Shown here one piece after another: positions 1-9,222 of a DNA stretch of 64,000 nucleotides. Every line of letters starts with the position of its first letter. Positions within the stretch are counted from its first letter, which is position 1. The stretch covers positions 7,749,501 through 7,813,500 of the forward strand of contig NZ_CP059997.1 of the NCBI RefSeq assembly GCF_018736145.1, read 5' to 3'. The stretch is from Amycolatopsis sp. CA-230715. GTDB lineage: Bacteria > Actinomycetota > Actinomycetes > Mycobacteriales > Pseudonocardiaceae. Made by a program: the position numbers and the translations under genes. The notes beneath the pieces were generated by a model. The model saw only the letters and a program-made list of their open reading frames with translations. It made no database searches and was not told where the DNA came from.

Positions 1-2372
1 CCAGCCCGTTCGTCGCGCTGCTCGCCTGCCTCGGGCTCGTGTTCGTGGTGGTCGGCGATGTGCGCGGCGCGGTCACCGTCGGTGTGATGGTCGCGGCGAG
101 CGTCGCGGTGCGGCTGTGGCAGCACTCCCGGTCCGACCGCGCGGTGCGTGCCCTTCGCGACCGCGTGAGCACGACCGTGACCGTGCGGCGCCGAGCCGCA
201 GAGGGCCATCCCGCTGTAGACCGCGAGGTGCCGCCGTCCGATCTGGTGCCCGGTGACGTCGTGCTGCTCGGTCCCGGCGACCTGGTGCCGGCCGACGTGC
301 GCGTGCTCGCCTCGTCCGGGCTGCGCGTGGACCAGTCCGCGCTGTCGGGTGAGGGACTGCCGGTGGCCAAGCGCGCGCCGAAGCGCGGCCAGCGGCGCCG
401 CGGCGCGCCGGAACTGGTGGACGCCCCTTCGCTGTGCTTCGACGGGACCTCGGTGGTGGGCGGCACCGCGACCGCGGTCGTGCTCGCGACCGGGAGCCGC
501 ACCCGGTCGGGGTCGGTCGCGGCGGCCCGCGCGCCCAAACCGGAATCCAGTTTCGACCTCGGGGTGCGCGCGGTCGGCTGGACGCTGGTGCGGTTCATGC
601 TGGTGATGGTGCCGATCGTGCTCGCGGTCAACGGCACGGTCACCGGGGACTGGGCGCAGGCGGGGCTGTTCGCGGTCGCCGTCGCGGTCGGGCTCACCCC
701 GGAAATGCTGCCGGTCATCGTGACCACGAACCTCGCGCGCGGCGCGGTCCGGCTCTCGCGGCGTGAGGTGATCGTCAAGCGCCTCAACGCGATCCAGGAC
801 CTGGCCGCGATGGACGTGCTGTGCGTGGACAAGACCGGCACGCTCACCGAGGACAGGGTCGCCTACGCGCACAGCGTCGATCTCGACGGACGGCCCGATC
901 GCGAGGCAGCCGAGTACGCGAGCCTCGCGGTGCGCTCGCAGACCGATCACCACGATCGCCTCGACGCCGCGGTACTCGCGTACTTCGGTGACGAGGACCC
1001 GTTGACCGACGCGTTGTTCACGAAGGTCGACGAGCTCGGTTTCGACCACGAGCGCAGGCGCGCCACCGTGGTCGTCCGGCGCGCGGACGAGCACATCCTT
1101 GTCACCAAAGGAGATCCGGACGAGATCCTGCCGAGGTGCACGCACGCGCGGCGCGGCGGTGAGGTCGTCGAGCTGACCGCGGCGGGACGCGAATCCGCCG
1201 AAGGACTCGTGCTCACTTATGCCGGGCACGGGATGCGGGTACTCGCCGTCGCCGCGCGGGAAACCACGGCGAATCCGGGCGGCTACGGGGAAAACGACGA
1301 AACGGGACTTGTGCTGGTCGGGTTCCTCGGTTTCGTCGACCCGGTCCGCGACGGCTCCGCGGACGCCGTGCGCGCGCTCGGCGAGCACGGCGTGCCGGTG
1401 AAGATCCTGACCGGGGACAACCGCCACGTCGCCGCGCGGGTCGCGGCCGAGGTCGGCGTGCCGGTGGGGGAGGTCGTGCCCGGCAGCCGGATCGACGAGT
1501 GCGACGACGCCGATCTCGCCGCGCTGGTCCAGCGCACGACCGTGTTCGCCAAGCTCACCCCCGGCCACAAGGCACGGATCGTGGCGGCGCTGCGCGAGCG
1601 CGGCCACGCCGTCGGGTTCGTCGGCGACGGGGTCAACGACGTGCCCGCGCTGCGCGCCGCCGACGTCGCGGTCGCCCCGGACACCGCGACCGAGGTCGCC
1701 AAGGACGCGGCCGATCTGGTGCTGCTCGACCGGGACCTCGGGGTGCTCGCGCGCGGCGTCGTCGAGGGCCGCAAGACACTCGGCAACACGCTCAAGTACG
1801 TCGACATCACGGCCGCGTCGAACTTCGGGAACGTGTTGACAGTGCTGGTCGCGAGCGCGTTCCTGCCGTTCGTGCCGATCCTCCCGATCCAGCTGATGGT
1901 GGCGAACCTGCTCTACGACCTCGCGCAGCTCGCGCTCGCGTGGGACCGCGTCGACGACGGCTACCTCCGTCGGCCGCGGAGGTGGGACGCGCGCGGGCTC
2001 AGCCGGTTCATCCTCGTCTTCGGCCCGCTCAGCTCGCTGTTCGACCTGACCACGTTCGCGGTGCTGTGGTGGGTCTTCGACGCGGCAGGACATCCCGCGA
2101 CGTTCCAGACCGGCTGGTTCGTCGAGGGCCTGCTGTCCCAGTTGCTGGTGGTTCTCCTGCTGCGCGGGCGTTCGCGGCCGGCAAGGCCGGTGCTGCTCGC
2201 GTCGGCCGGCGCGGCGCTCGCCGGTCTGCTGCTGCCACTGTCCCCGCTGGCGGGGCCGTTACGGATGCAGGCGCTGCCACCGGTGTACCTGCTGTGGCTG
2301 GCCGGGGTGCTTGCCGTGTACGGACTGCTCACCTGGGCGGTGCGGCAACGCTACGGCCGCACCGAGTGGTGA
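1..2372 (+). CDS. mgtA: Magnesium-transporting P-type ATPase, MgtA type (5' truncated)
   Basis: This is a P3-type ATPase that would move Mg2+ inward across the plasma membrane; the 5' end lies outside the window, and the frame is open from base 3. The reading frame shows the actuator region, then a membrane pair with a PEMLP-type segment near base 700. The phosphorylation motif DKTGTLT is near base 830, TGDN near 1410 and the hinge GDGVNDVPAL near 1625. The C-terminal membrane block has the MgtA/MgtB-like stretch NFGNVLTVLVASAFLPFVP. The C-terminal half and its paired helices fit MgtA better than heavy-metal P1B pumps, because there is no CPC motif. It ends at TGA 2370. The next gene starts 56 bp later on the same strand, so the two may be co-transcribed. 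Magnesium specificity comes from family resemblance only. Confidence 0.88.
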   Translation, partial: SPFVALLACLGLVFVVVGDVRGAVTVGVMVAASVAVRLWQHSRSDRAVRALRDRVSTTVTVRRRAAEGHPAVDREVPPSDLVPGDVVLLGPGDLVPADVRVLASSGLRVDQSALSGEGLPVAKRAPKRGQRRRGAPELVDAPSLCFDGTSVVGGTATAVVLATGSRTRSGSVAAARAPKPESSFDLGVRAVGWTLVRFMLVMVPIVLAVNGTVTGDWAQAGLFAVAVAVGLTPEMLPVIVTTNLARGAVRLSRREVIVKRLNAIQDLAAMDVLCVDKTGTLTEDRVAYAHSVDLDGRPDREAAEYASLAVRSQTDHHDRLDAAVLAYFGDEDPLTDALFTKVDELGFDHERRRATVVVRRADEHILVTKGDPDEILPRCTHARRGGEVVELTAAGRESAEGLVLTYAGHGMRVLAVAARETTANPGGYGENDETGLVLVGFLGFVDPVRDGSADAVRALGEHGVPVKILTGDNRHVAARVAAEVGVPVGEVVPGSRIDECDDADLAALVQRTTVFAKLTPGHKARIVAALRERGHAVGFVGDGVNDVPALRAADVAVAPDTATEVAKDAADLVLLDRDLGVLARGVVEGRKTLGNTLKYVDITAASNFGNVLTVLVASAFLPFVPILPIQLMVANLLYDLAQLALAWDRVDDGYLRRPRRWDARGLSRFILVFGPLSSLFDLTTFAVLWWVFDAAGHPATFQTGWFVEGLLSQLLVVLLLRGRSRPARPVLLASAGAALAGLLLPLSPLAGPLRMQALPPVYLLWLAGVLAVYGLLTWAVRQRYGRTEW

Positions 2373-2428
2373 CTCCTTTTCAGACAGTCCTTTAACGACT
2401 TTTCGGGTTTCGAGAACGGGGGACCGGC

Positions 2429-4165
2429 ATGTCCTTGCTGCGCACTTTTCCGGGTCGCGGCGCGCTCGCACGACCGCGGCGCGGTGTCGCCGACGTGGCC
2501 GTGCTGTTCGGCGCGGCCGCGTTGCTGTGGCTGTTGGTGCGGCTCGCGCACGGGGCAACCGTCCCGTGGGACGAGGCGAGCGCACCGTCCACAGTGTCCA
2601 CCGATCCGGCGGAACTGCCTTACTACGCCGCACGTTCGGTGCTGCGCATGTTCGCCGCGCTGGTGCTGTCGGTGGCCTTCACCTTCGTCTACGCCACCGC
2701 CGCCGCGCGGTCGCGGCGAGCGGAGAAGGTCCTGCTGCCGGTGCTCGACATCCTCCAGTCGGTGCCCGTGCTCGGCTTCGTTTCGGTGACCATCACCGGG
2801 TTCCTCGCGCTCTTTCCCGGCTCGCAGCTCGGCCTGGAATGCGCGTCGGTGTTCGCGATCTTCACCTCGCAGGCCTGGAACATGACCTTCGCGTTCTACC
2901 ACTCACTGGTGTCCCAGCCCCGCGAACTCGACGAGGCGGCGCGGCTGCTGCGCCTGTCGCGGTGGCAGCGGTTCTGGCGGGTCGACGTGCCGGGCGGGAT
3001 GATCGGGCTGGTCTGGAACGGGATGATGAGCTTCGGCGGCGGCTGGTTCTTCCTGGTCGCCTCGGAGGCGCTGACGGTGAACAACCGTTCCTACGCGCTG
3101 CCGGGGATCGGCGCCTACGTCGCCACCGCCACCGACGAGGGCAGGCTCGACCGGGTGCTGCTCGCGGTCGTGGCGATGATCGTGCTGGTGGTCGGCGTGA
3201 ACGTGCTGTTCTGGCGGCCGTTGACCGCGTGGGCGGAGCGGTTCCGTGTCGAGGAGTCCGAGGCCGCCGAAGCGCCGCGCAGCATCGCCCTCGCCGTGCT
3301 CCGGCGCTCGCACGTTCCCGCGTTGCTCGGCAAGGTGTTCGGCCCGCTGGTGCACCCGCTCGACCGCGCCTTCGCCGTGTTCGGCCGCGCCGACCGTCCA
3401 CTGTGGATTTCCGAAGGGCGGCGGCGCGCCGGTGACCTCGTCTTCGCGGTGGTGGTGTTCGCGCTGATCGGATACGGCGTGGCGCGGCTGGTGGCGTACA
3501 TCGCGGGCACCGCCGGGTTCGGGGAGGTCGGGCACGCGCTGCTGCTCGGGCTCGTCACCTTCGGCAGGGTGCTCGTGCTGGTGGCGGTCGCGACGCTGGT
3601 CTGGGTGCCGGTCGGCGTGTGGATCGGGCTCAACCCCAGGGTTTCCCGGCTGGCGCAGCCGGTGGTGCAGGTCCTCGCGAGCTTCCCGGCGAACTTCCTG
3701 TTCCCGATCGTCACCGGTGTGCTCGTGGCCACCGGCATCAGCCTCGACTGGGGCGGCATCCTGCTGATGAGCCTCGGCGCGCAGTGGTACGTGCTGTTCA
3801 ACGTGATCGCCGGGGCCAGCGCCATCCCGAACGACCTGCGCGAGGCGTCGGCGAGCCTGCGCCTGCCGCGCGCGCTGTGGTGGCGGAAACTGGTGCTGCC
3901 CGCGATCTTCCCGAGCTACGTCACCGGCGGCATCACCGCGGCCGGTGGCGCGTGGAACGCCTCGATCGTCGCCGAAATCGTGAGCTACCACGGTGTCACG
4001 CTCACCGCGACCGGCCTCGGCGCCTACATCAAGAACGCCACCGAAACCGGCGACGACGCCAGGATCCTCATCGGCGTCGTCGTGATGAGCCTGTTCGTCG
4101 TCGGGCTCAACCGCCTGCTTTGGCGACCCCTGTACGCACTGGCCGAGCGCCGCTTCTCACTGTGA
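2429..4165 (+). CDS. ABC transporter permease, two fused NitT/TauT-type permease domains
   Basis: A 578-residue integral membrane protein holding two complete BPD-transport permease domains in one chain. Each carries an EAA-type loop: ELDEAARLLRLSRWQRF around residue 170 and DLREASASLRLPRALWW around residue 470. A linker rich in Arg/Glu (residues about 270-335) joins them. Fused permeases of this class pair with an ATPase that has an extra C-terminal domain, and such an ATPase follows 14 bp downstream, so the two form one transporter. No substrate-binding protein is encoded nearby, which leaves the substrate open; nitrate, sulfonate or taurine should not be assumed. The start at ATG 2429 follows a G-rich ribosome binding site (GGGGGACC). 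Confidence 0.85.
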   Translation: MSLLRTFPGRGALARPRRGVADVAVLFGAAALLWLLVRLAHGATVPWDEASAPSTVSTDPAELPYYAARSVLRMFAALVLSVAFTFVYATAAARSRRAEKVLLPVLDILQSVPVLGFVSVTITGFLALFPGSQLGLECASVFAIFTSQAWNMTFAFYHSLVSQPRELDEAARLLRLSRWQRFWRVDVPGGMIGLVWNGMMSFGGGWFFLVASEALTVNNRSYALPGIGAYVATATDEGRLDRVLLAVVAMIVLVVGVNVLFWRPLTAWAERFRVEESEAAEAPRSIALAVLRRSHVPALLGKVFGPLVHPLDRAFAVFGRADRPLWISEGRRRAGDLVFAVVVFALIGYGVARLVAYIAGTAGFGEVGHALLLGLVTFGRVLVLVAVATLVWVPVGVWIGLNPRVSRLAQPVVQVLASFPANFLFPIVTGVLVATGISLDWGGILLMSLGAQWYVLFNVIAGASAIPNDLREASASLRLPRALWWRKLVLPAIFPSYVTGGITAAGGAWNASIVAEIVSYHGVTLTATGLGAYIKNATETGDDARILIGVVVMSLFVVGLNRLLWRPLYALAERRFSL

Positions 4166-4179
4166 AACCTGGAGGAATC

Positions 4180-5457
4180 ATGACGTCCGCATCCGTTCTC
4201 GTCAGCGTGGACTCGGTGTCCAAGAGCTTCGGCGAACTGCGCGTACTCGACGGGATCGAGTTCGACCTGAAGGCGGGCGAAATCGTCGCGCTGCTCGGCA
4301 GGTCCGGTTCGGGCAAGTCGACCCTGCTGCGCATGATCGCCGGGCTCGTCGCCCCCACCTCGGGCGCGGTCCGCTACCGCGGGCAGGAGCTGACCGGTGC
4401 CAATCCCGGTGCCGCCATGGTGTTCCAGTCCTTCGCGCTGATGCCGTGGCTGACCGTGCAGGACAACGTCGAACTCGGTCTCGCGGCGCGCGGGATCGCC
4501 CCGGCCGAACGCCGCGAGCGGGCGCTCGCGGCCATCGACCTGATCGGCCTCGACGGCTTCGAATCCGCTTACCCCAAGGAACTTTCCGGCGGGATGCGCC
4601 AGCGCGTCGGGTTTGCCCGCGCACTCGTGCTCGAACCCGACGTGCTGCTGATGGACGAGCCGTTCTCCGCGCTCGACGTGCTGACCGCGGAGAACCTGCG
4701 CGGTGAGCTGATGCGGCTGTGGGCGGGCGAGGAGTTCCCGACGAAGGCGATCTGCGTGGTCACGCACAACATCGAGGAAGCGGTGCAGCTCGCGGACCGG
4801 GTGCTCGTGCTCGGCTCGAACCCCGGTCGCGTCCGCGCCGAGATCGCCGTCGACCTCCCGCGCCCGCGCGATCGCCGCGCGCCCGCGTTCACCGGGCTCG
4901 TCGACCTGCTCTACGGCCTGCTCACCGGGCGGGAACCGGAACGCGTCGAGCCGGAGACCGAGACGCCGACGGCCCGCCCGCTGCCCGCCGCCTCGGTCGA
5001 CGGTCTCGCCGGGCTCGTGGAGATCGTGCACGCCAAGGGCGGGCGGGCAGGGCTGCCCGCCGTCGCCGCCGAACTGACCTTCGAGATCGACGACCTGCTG
5101 CCGCTCGTCGACGCCGCTTCCCTGCTGGACCTGCTCTTCGTCGCGGGCGCCGATCTGCACCTGACCCCGATGGGCGAGGCGTTCGCCACCGCGGACATCC
5201 AGCGCAGCAAGGAAATCTTCGCGGTGCAGGCGCGCCACCGCGCGCCGCTGATCCGCACGATCACGACCGCGCTGGGCAGCAGCGCGGGCGGCAGCCTCCG
5301 CGCCGGGTTCTTCCTCGACCTGCTGCGGCGCGGCTTCTCCCGCGACGACGCGCGCCAGCAGCTCGACACCGCGATCGATTGGGGGAGGTACGCGGAGCTG
5401 TTCGACTACGACACGGACAGCGGACATTTGAGACTGGAAACGTCGGTCTCCGTGTAG
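4180..5457 (+). CDS. ABC transporter ATPase, NitT/TauT class with C-terminal AAA-associated domain
   Basis: A 425-residue ATPase that would energise the preceding fused permease. It has a Walker A GRSGSGKST near residue 47, a Q-loop in VFQSF, the signature LSGGMRQRV and a Walker B VLLMDEPFSALD, and the switch His in VVTHN. After the roughly 260-residue ATPase core comes an extra domain of about 150 residues resembling the AAA-associated domain (PF09821 type) found in this subgroup. The ATG at 4180 is preceded by GGAGGA at 4171, which decides the start over longer in-frame options that overlap the permease. The gap to the permease is 14 bp, so they are in one operon. Substrate unknown. Confidence 0.85.
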   Translation: MTSASVLVSVDSVSKSFGELRVLDGIEFDLKAGEIVALLGRSGSGKSTLLRMIAGLVAPTSGAVRYRGQELTGANPGAAMVFQSFALMPWLTVQDNVELGLAARGIAPAERRERALAAIDLIGLDGFESAYPKELSGGMRQRVGFARALVLEPDVLLMDEPFSALDVLTAENLRGELMRLWAGEEFPTKAICVVTHNIEEAVQLADRVLVLGSNPGRVRAEIAVDLPRPRDRRAPAFTGLVDLLYGLLTGREPERVEPETETPTARPLPAASVDGLAGLVEIVHAKGGRAGLPAVAAELTFEIDDLLPLVDAASLLDLLFVAGADLHLTPMGEAFATADIQRSKEIFAVQARHRAPLIRTITTALGSSAGGSLRAGFFLDLLRRGFSRDDARQQLDTAIDWGRYAELFDYDTDSGHLRLETSVSV

Positions 5458-5499
5458 ATGGCGTCGGTCGTTGATCGGTGGTTTCGCGAAATTGCGGGG

Positions 5500-5615
5500 C
5501 TGGTTCTGTTGGTGCCGCGGGATTCGCGCTGGCTTTCTCACCTCTCATGTCGTCGCTTCGGTCTCAATCTTCAGCGTTACTACGGCGTGGTTGGTTCGCC
5601 GTGTCGGGTTGCGGT
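5500..5615 (-). repeat. Dispersed repeat copy, inverted relative to the copy at 30470-30590
   Basis: About 115 bp here, read on the reverse strand, matches 30470-30590 at most positions. Shared runs include GAACCGACCACGCC-like and GAGGTGAGAAAGCCAGC-like stretches. The match stops near 5615, exactly where IS701-type transposase coding begins. That is consistent with an insertion into or beside the repeat. Confidence 0.7.
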
Positions 5616-5619
5616 CTAG

Positions 5620-6466
5620 TACTCCAGCCGTAGATCGTGATGTTCACGGTTCTTCGGCCGATTGTCGCTGGTAGTGGGCTTGCCGAGCTCGGTATTGGTG
5701 TCGTCTGCGCCAGTGTGAGCAGCGTAGGGCGTGGCTGATGTTTGCGACCGGTGCAAATGACGAGTGCGTTGTAGAGGTGGCTGACTTCGTTGAGTGTGAA
5801 GGGAATCAGCCCGGCAGGGGCCGGCCTGGCTCGGGAAGCGACGGTGGCGATGGCCAGGAAGGCGTGCGCGAGCAGCACGAGGGTGGTCCAGCGGTACCAG
5901 GACGTCCAGGTGCGGCCAGATGCTCGTCCAGTCCCGTCTGCCCCTTGGAGGTTTGAAATGATTCTTCGATTGTCCACCGTCGGCCAGCGACCCGCACCAG
6001 CGCGGTCAGCGGGACCCGTTCTGGTGCGTAGCAGCGGTAGTAAGCCAGTTCGCCGGGCAGTGGTTGCGTCGGATCCTCAGCCACCGGTGCCCGTGGGCTC
6101 GTCTGCGCCACCGGTGATGCCGATCCAGGCCCAGTCGTAGAACCGGTGTCCTTTCGCGCCTTTCCCGGCGGACAGGCGCTGCCAGGCACGTTTCGGGATC
6201 GCGTGGCGAGTTCACCGGCTTCGTGCGTGCCGGTGGCGGTGGCGACCCGGTGGTTGCAGGCCACCGCCAACACATGTCCGACCCGTCGTTTTTCCAGGTC
6301 ACCGCGCAGAGCTGGGTTGCCGCCGTAGACCTCGTCACCGGCGCCCCACCGCGCGGGCACACCCGCGTCGAGGGCACGCAGAATCATCCGGGAAGCCAGC
6401 TTGGGTTTGGTCGCAAAGCCGGTGTCTGCGGGCACTCCGGCCGTGGCGCACCGACCCGGATCGTCA
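5620..6466 (-). pseudogene. IS701-family transposase, 3' part (frameshifted, split by IS256 element)
   Basis: On the reverse strand this stretch encodes the central and C-terminal parts of an IS701-type DDE transposase. Recognisable blocks are GVPADTGFATKPKLA, AGDEVYGGNPALR, GELAYYRCYAPE, GRRWTIEESFQTSKGQTGLD and WYRWTTLVLLAHAFLAIA. They lie in different frames: the reading shifts at least three times and meets stops, so no active protein is possible. The N-terminal third sits on the other side of the IS256 element (7984-8385). The break falls just after the VSWTE block, so the two pieces join into one ancestral gene. Confidence 0.85.
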
Positions 6467-6505
6467 AGTCCAGGGGGTGTTTGATCTTCTGTGTAAGCGG
6501 GTGAC
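6467..6505 (+). repeat. Left end of IS256-type element: target repeat plus terminal inverted repeat
   Basis: AGTCCA at 6467-6472 is repeated at the other end (7984-7989) and is probably what remains of a target duplication. From 6473 the sequence contains TTCTGTGTAAGC followed by GGGTGAC. This pairs with the right end read on the opposite strand, with a two-base length difference in the outer part. Confidence 0.65.
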
Positions 6506-7983
6506 CTGACCGGCAGGCGGCTGGGTCTGACCTGCCAGAATGGACACTCTGAGTGAGCGAGAATGTGGTGGTGGAGTCGGCGGGCGCGGACGAGGGTGCC
6601 GTGGAGGTCGGTGGCGATGACGCGGCGGCGCGGCGTGTGGCGGAGCTGTTGTCGCCGGCGGCGATCGATGCGCTGGTAGCAGACGCCGAGGCTTCGGGGA
6701 TGGGCCTGGATGGCGCGCAGGGTTTGCTGAATCAGCTGACGAAGGCGGTGCTGGAGCGGGCGCTGGAAACTGAGATGGCCGACCATCTCGGTTACGATAA
6801 AGGTGATCCCGCTGGTTATGGTTCGGGGAATTCCCGTAACGGGAAGAGCGCGAAAACGGTGGTCACCAACTCCGGTCCGGTCCGGTTGGATGTGCCGCGG
6901 GACCGGGCGAGTACTTTTGAGCCGCGGATCGTGCCGAAGCGGAAGCGTCGGCTTGGTCAGATCGATGACATGATCTTGTCGTTGTATGCGCGGGGAATGA
7001 CGACTCGGGACATCAAGGAACATTTGGCAGAGGTGTATGATGCCGAGGTTTCCCCGGCGTTGATCTCGAATGTCACAGATGTGGTGGCCGAGGAGATCAC
7101 CCAATGGCAGAATCGCCCGGTTGATGCGGTTTATCCGATTATGTACATCGACGCGGTGGTCGTCAAGATCCGTGAGGGCGGCACGGTCGACAACCGGTCC
7201 GCGCACCTGGTCGTCGGGGTCGACACGGACGGGTTCAAGCACGTCCTGGGCATCTGGATCGGCGAGAACGAGGGAGCGAAGTTCTGGCAGAACGTGCTCA
7301 ACGAGCTGGTCAACCGCGGCCTGAACGACGTGCTGATCGTCTGCTGTGATGGCTTGACCGGGTTGCCTGATGCGATCGGCAACGTGTGGCCGAAAGCGAT
7401 CGTGCAGACCTGCGTCGTGCACCTCATCCGCGCCTCGATGCGGTTCGTGTCCCTCGACGACCGCAAGGCTGTCGCGAAATCCCTCAAACCGATCTACGAG
7501 GCCGCTAACGAAGCAGCCGCACAGCAGGCTCTCAACGAGCTGAAACACACTTGGGGTCAGAAATACACGGGTCTGATCTCGACCTGGGAACGCGCCTGGG
7601 AGGAGTTCATCCCATTCCTCGAGTTCCACCCGGCCATCCGGAAGGTGATCTACACGACGAACATGATCGAGTCCATCAATTACCAACTACGGAAGATTAG
7701 TAAGACACGAGGTCATTTTCCCTCTGTCGACGCCGCGATCAAACTGCTCTACCTCGGTGTCCGTAACATCACCGGACGACACATCGACGGCGAGGGACAG
7801 TTCGCCGGGAAACGCGGAACCGGAACCTACGGGTGGAAACGAGCACTGAACGCGTTCGCAACCCGCTTCGGCGACCGGCTACCACTCTGACCGACAAGTA
7901 CAGAACGTAGTCAAACCCGTAAGTTCAAGTCACAAGAAGGACACAAAGTCACCCTGCTTACACAGAAAATTTGACAACCTCTC
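6473..7983 (+). mobile_element. IS256-family insertion sequence (about 1.5 kb, apparently intact)
   Basis: The element is bounded by imperfect terminal inverted repeats (6473-6505 and 7948-7983), with the direct repeat AGTCCA outside them. It contains one full-length transposase gene. It interrupts an older IS701-type transposase gene, so it is the younger insertion. The exact outer bases are uncertain because the outermost few nucleotides of the repeats do not match perfectly. Confidence 0.8.
6553..7890 (+). CDS. IS256-family (mutator-type) transposase
   Basis: A 445-residue DDE transposase that cuts and pastes the surrounding element. The family landmarks are all present: LGYDKGDP near residue 80, DDMILSLYARGMTTRDI near 137, the first catalytic Asp in YIDAVVVK (about 198), and the second in CCDGLTGLPDAI (about 262). 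A CVVHLIR block and the catalytic Glu in TTNMIESINYQLRK (about 377) follow. Length is normal for the family and no stop or frameshift is seen, so it may be active. The start is GTG 6553; no strong ribosome binding site is visible. A short IS256-like fragment also exists near 28790. Confidence 0.93.
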   Translation: MSENVVVESAGADEGAVEVGGDDAAARRVAELLSPAAIDALVADAEASGMGLDGAQGLLNQLTKAVLERALETEMADHLGYDKGDPAGYGSGNSRNGKSAKTVVTNSGPVRLDVPRDRASTFEPRIVPKRKRRLGQIDDMILSLYARGMTTRDIKEHLAEVYDAEVSPALISNVTDVVAEEITQWQNRPVDAVYPIMYIDAVVVKIREGGTVDNRSAHLVVGVDTDGFKHVLGIWIGENEGAKFWQNVLNELVNRGLNDVLIVCCDGLTGLPDAIGNVWPKAIVQTCVVHLIRASMRFVSLDDRKAVAKSLKPIYEAANEAAAQQALNELKHTWGQKYTGLISTWERAWEEFIPFLEFHPAIRKVIYTTNMIESINYQLRKISKTRGHFPSVDAAIKLLYLGVRNITGRHIDGEGQFAGKRGTGTYGWKRALNAFATRFGDRLPL

Positions 7984-7989
7984 AGTCCA
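7948..7989 (-). repeat. Right end of IS256-type element: terminal inverted repeat plus target repeat
   Basis: Read on the reverse strand, TTCTGTGTAAGC then AGGGTGAC matches the left end. The direct repeat AGTCCA lies immediately outside, at 7984-7989. Confidence 0.65.
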
Positions 7990-8385
7990 CGAGACCGGCA
8001 GATAGAGCTCCCGATCGATCAATGTGTGTCCGGTTTTGGTGGTATAGGTCGAGAACACCCCGACCTGGGAGTTCTCGATCCGACCGGCGGTTCCGGTGTA
8101 CTGCCGTTGCACATCGACCGTGCGCGACCCCTTCTTCACATCCCCGGTCTCGTCCACCACCAGCATCGCCTCGGCGTCCCCGAGTGTCTCCACCGCGACC
8201 TCGCGCACATCATCATGGACCGCCTCGGCGTTCCACACCGCCCGCGACAGCAAATGCCGCATCCCGTCAGGTGTCACGTCCCCAACATGCTCGGCGATCG
8301 TCCAGCAGTTCTTGCGAGGCAGGTCCGACAGCAACCCCTCCACGAACAACCCGGCCCGCTGACGCGGTTCCACCCGCGTGAACCG
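7984..8385 (-). pseudogene. IS701-family transposase, 5' part (lacks its own start)
   Basis: The reverse strand encodes the N-terminal part of an IS701-type transposase: RFTRVEPRQRAGLFVEGLL, NCWTIAEHVGD, AMLVVDETGDVKKG (with the first catalytic Asp), GVFSTYTTKTGHTLIDRELYLPVSWTE. It is broken at both ends. Downstream it runs into the IS256 element after VSWTE. Upstream it meets a stop one residue before LRFTRVEP, where the usual first 20 or so residues are missing. Together with 5620-6466 it reconstitutes one ancestral transposase. Confidence 0.85.
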
Positions 8386-8407
8386 CAGTCACCGGCCGGG
8401 GTGCCCG

Positions 8408-9222
8408 GTGAGACCGGTGCTGGACCTGACTACGGGGTCCGCGCTGATCCTGAACGGCGCGGAGTGGATCGTGGAGCGGGTCGAACCCCAGATCGGCCGG
8501 GTGGTGCTGACCGCTGCGGACGGGCGGCGGATGCCGGTGACCACCCGTTTCCTGCTGCACCATTCCGATTGCCGGCCATCCACCCGAACCGGGGCGTCGA
8601 CCTCCGCGGGCCGGGGACGGCAGGAGCCGACCCTGCACGACGTGACCGAGCACCAACGGGACCTGATCGGGTTGCGGCTGGCGCATCTGCTCGAGGTCGA
8701 AACCGGGTTCCGCAGCGGAGACCCGGCACGGGCCGTGCCAGGAGAACCGAGACCGGGCTACGACCCCGCGCGGACGACGGTGACGCAGCGACGGCACGCC
8801 AAGGTCGCGGAACTGGCTGCGCTTGACTCGGCGCAGGCCAGCCTGCTGGGGCTGAGCAAGGTCGGCTACCGAACCCTGATCCGGTGGGAGAACCGGCGCC
8901 GCCAGGTCGGGCCGCTCGGCTGCGCAGACGACCGATGGCTCCGCCCCGCAGGCGGGCATCCGAGCGTGTCCGACCGAGTTCATGAGGCGATCCACGTGGT
9001 GCAGGCCGAGTCGCTGCACCGGTCCCGGATGAGCCTGCGCACGAAACAACGCCTTATCCACCAATACATTCGCGAACAGCACGGCGCGGAGGCCACGGCG
9101 GAGATCCCGTGCTACGAAACGTTGCGCCTGGTGTGGTGGGAGTGGTTCGGGCCCGGTGGTGGCCGTCAACGCTACGTCCGGTCCGCGGCGAAACCGACCA
9201 GCGGCCAGCACGTGGTCATCCA
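8408..9222 (+). pseudogene. Integrase/transposase of the Mu/TnsB-like actinobacterial type, 3' truncated
   Basis: From GTG 8408 the frame reads like the N-terminal part of the large DDE integrases of the TnsB/Mu-transposase superfamily. Landmarks are ALILNGAEWIVERVEPQIGRV, LAHLLEVETGFRSGDP, TVTQRRHAKVAELA, IGCADDRW-like PLGCADDRWLRPAGGHPS and EWFGPGGGRQRYVRSA. Homology stops near GQHVVIH at 9222, immediately before the catalytic domain would start, and the frame then runs on into unrelated sequence to a stop near 9280. Without the DDE domain it cannot work. Domain names are from memory of the family, not from a search. Confidence 0.7.
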
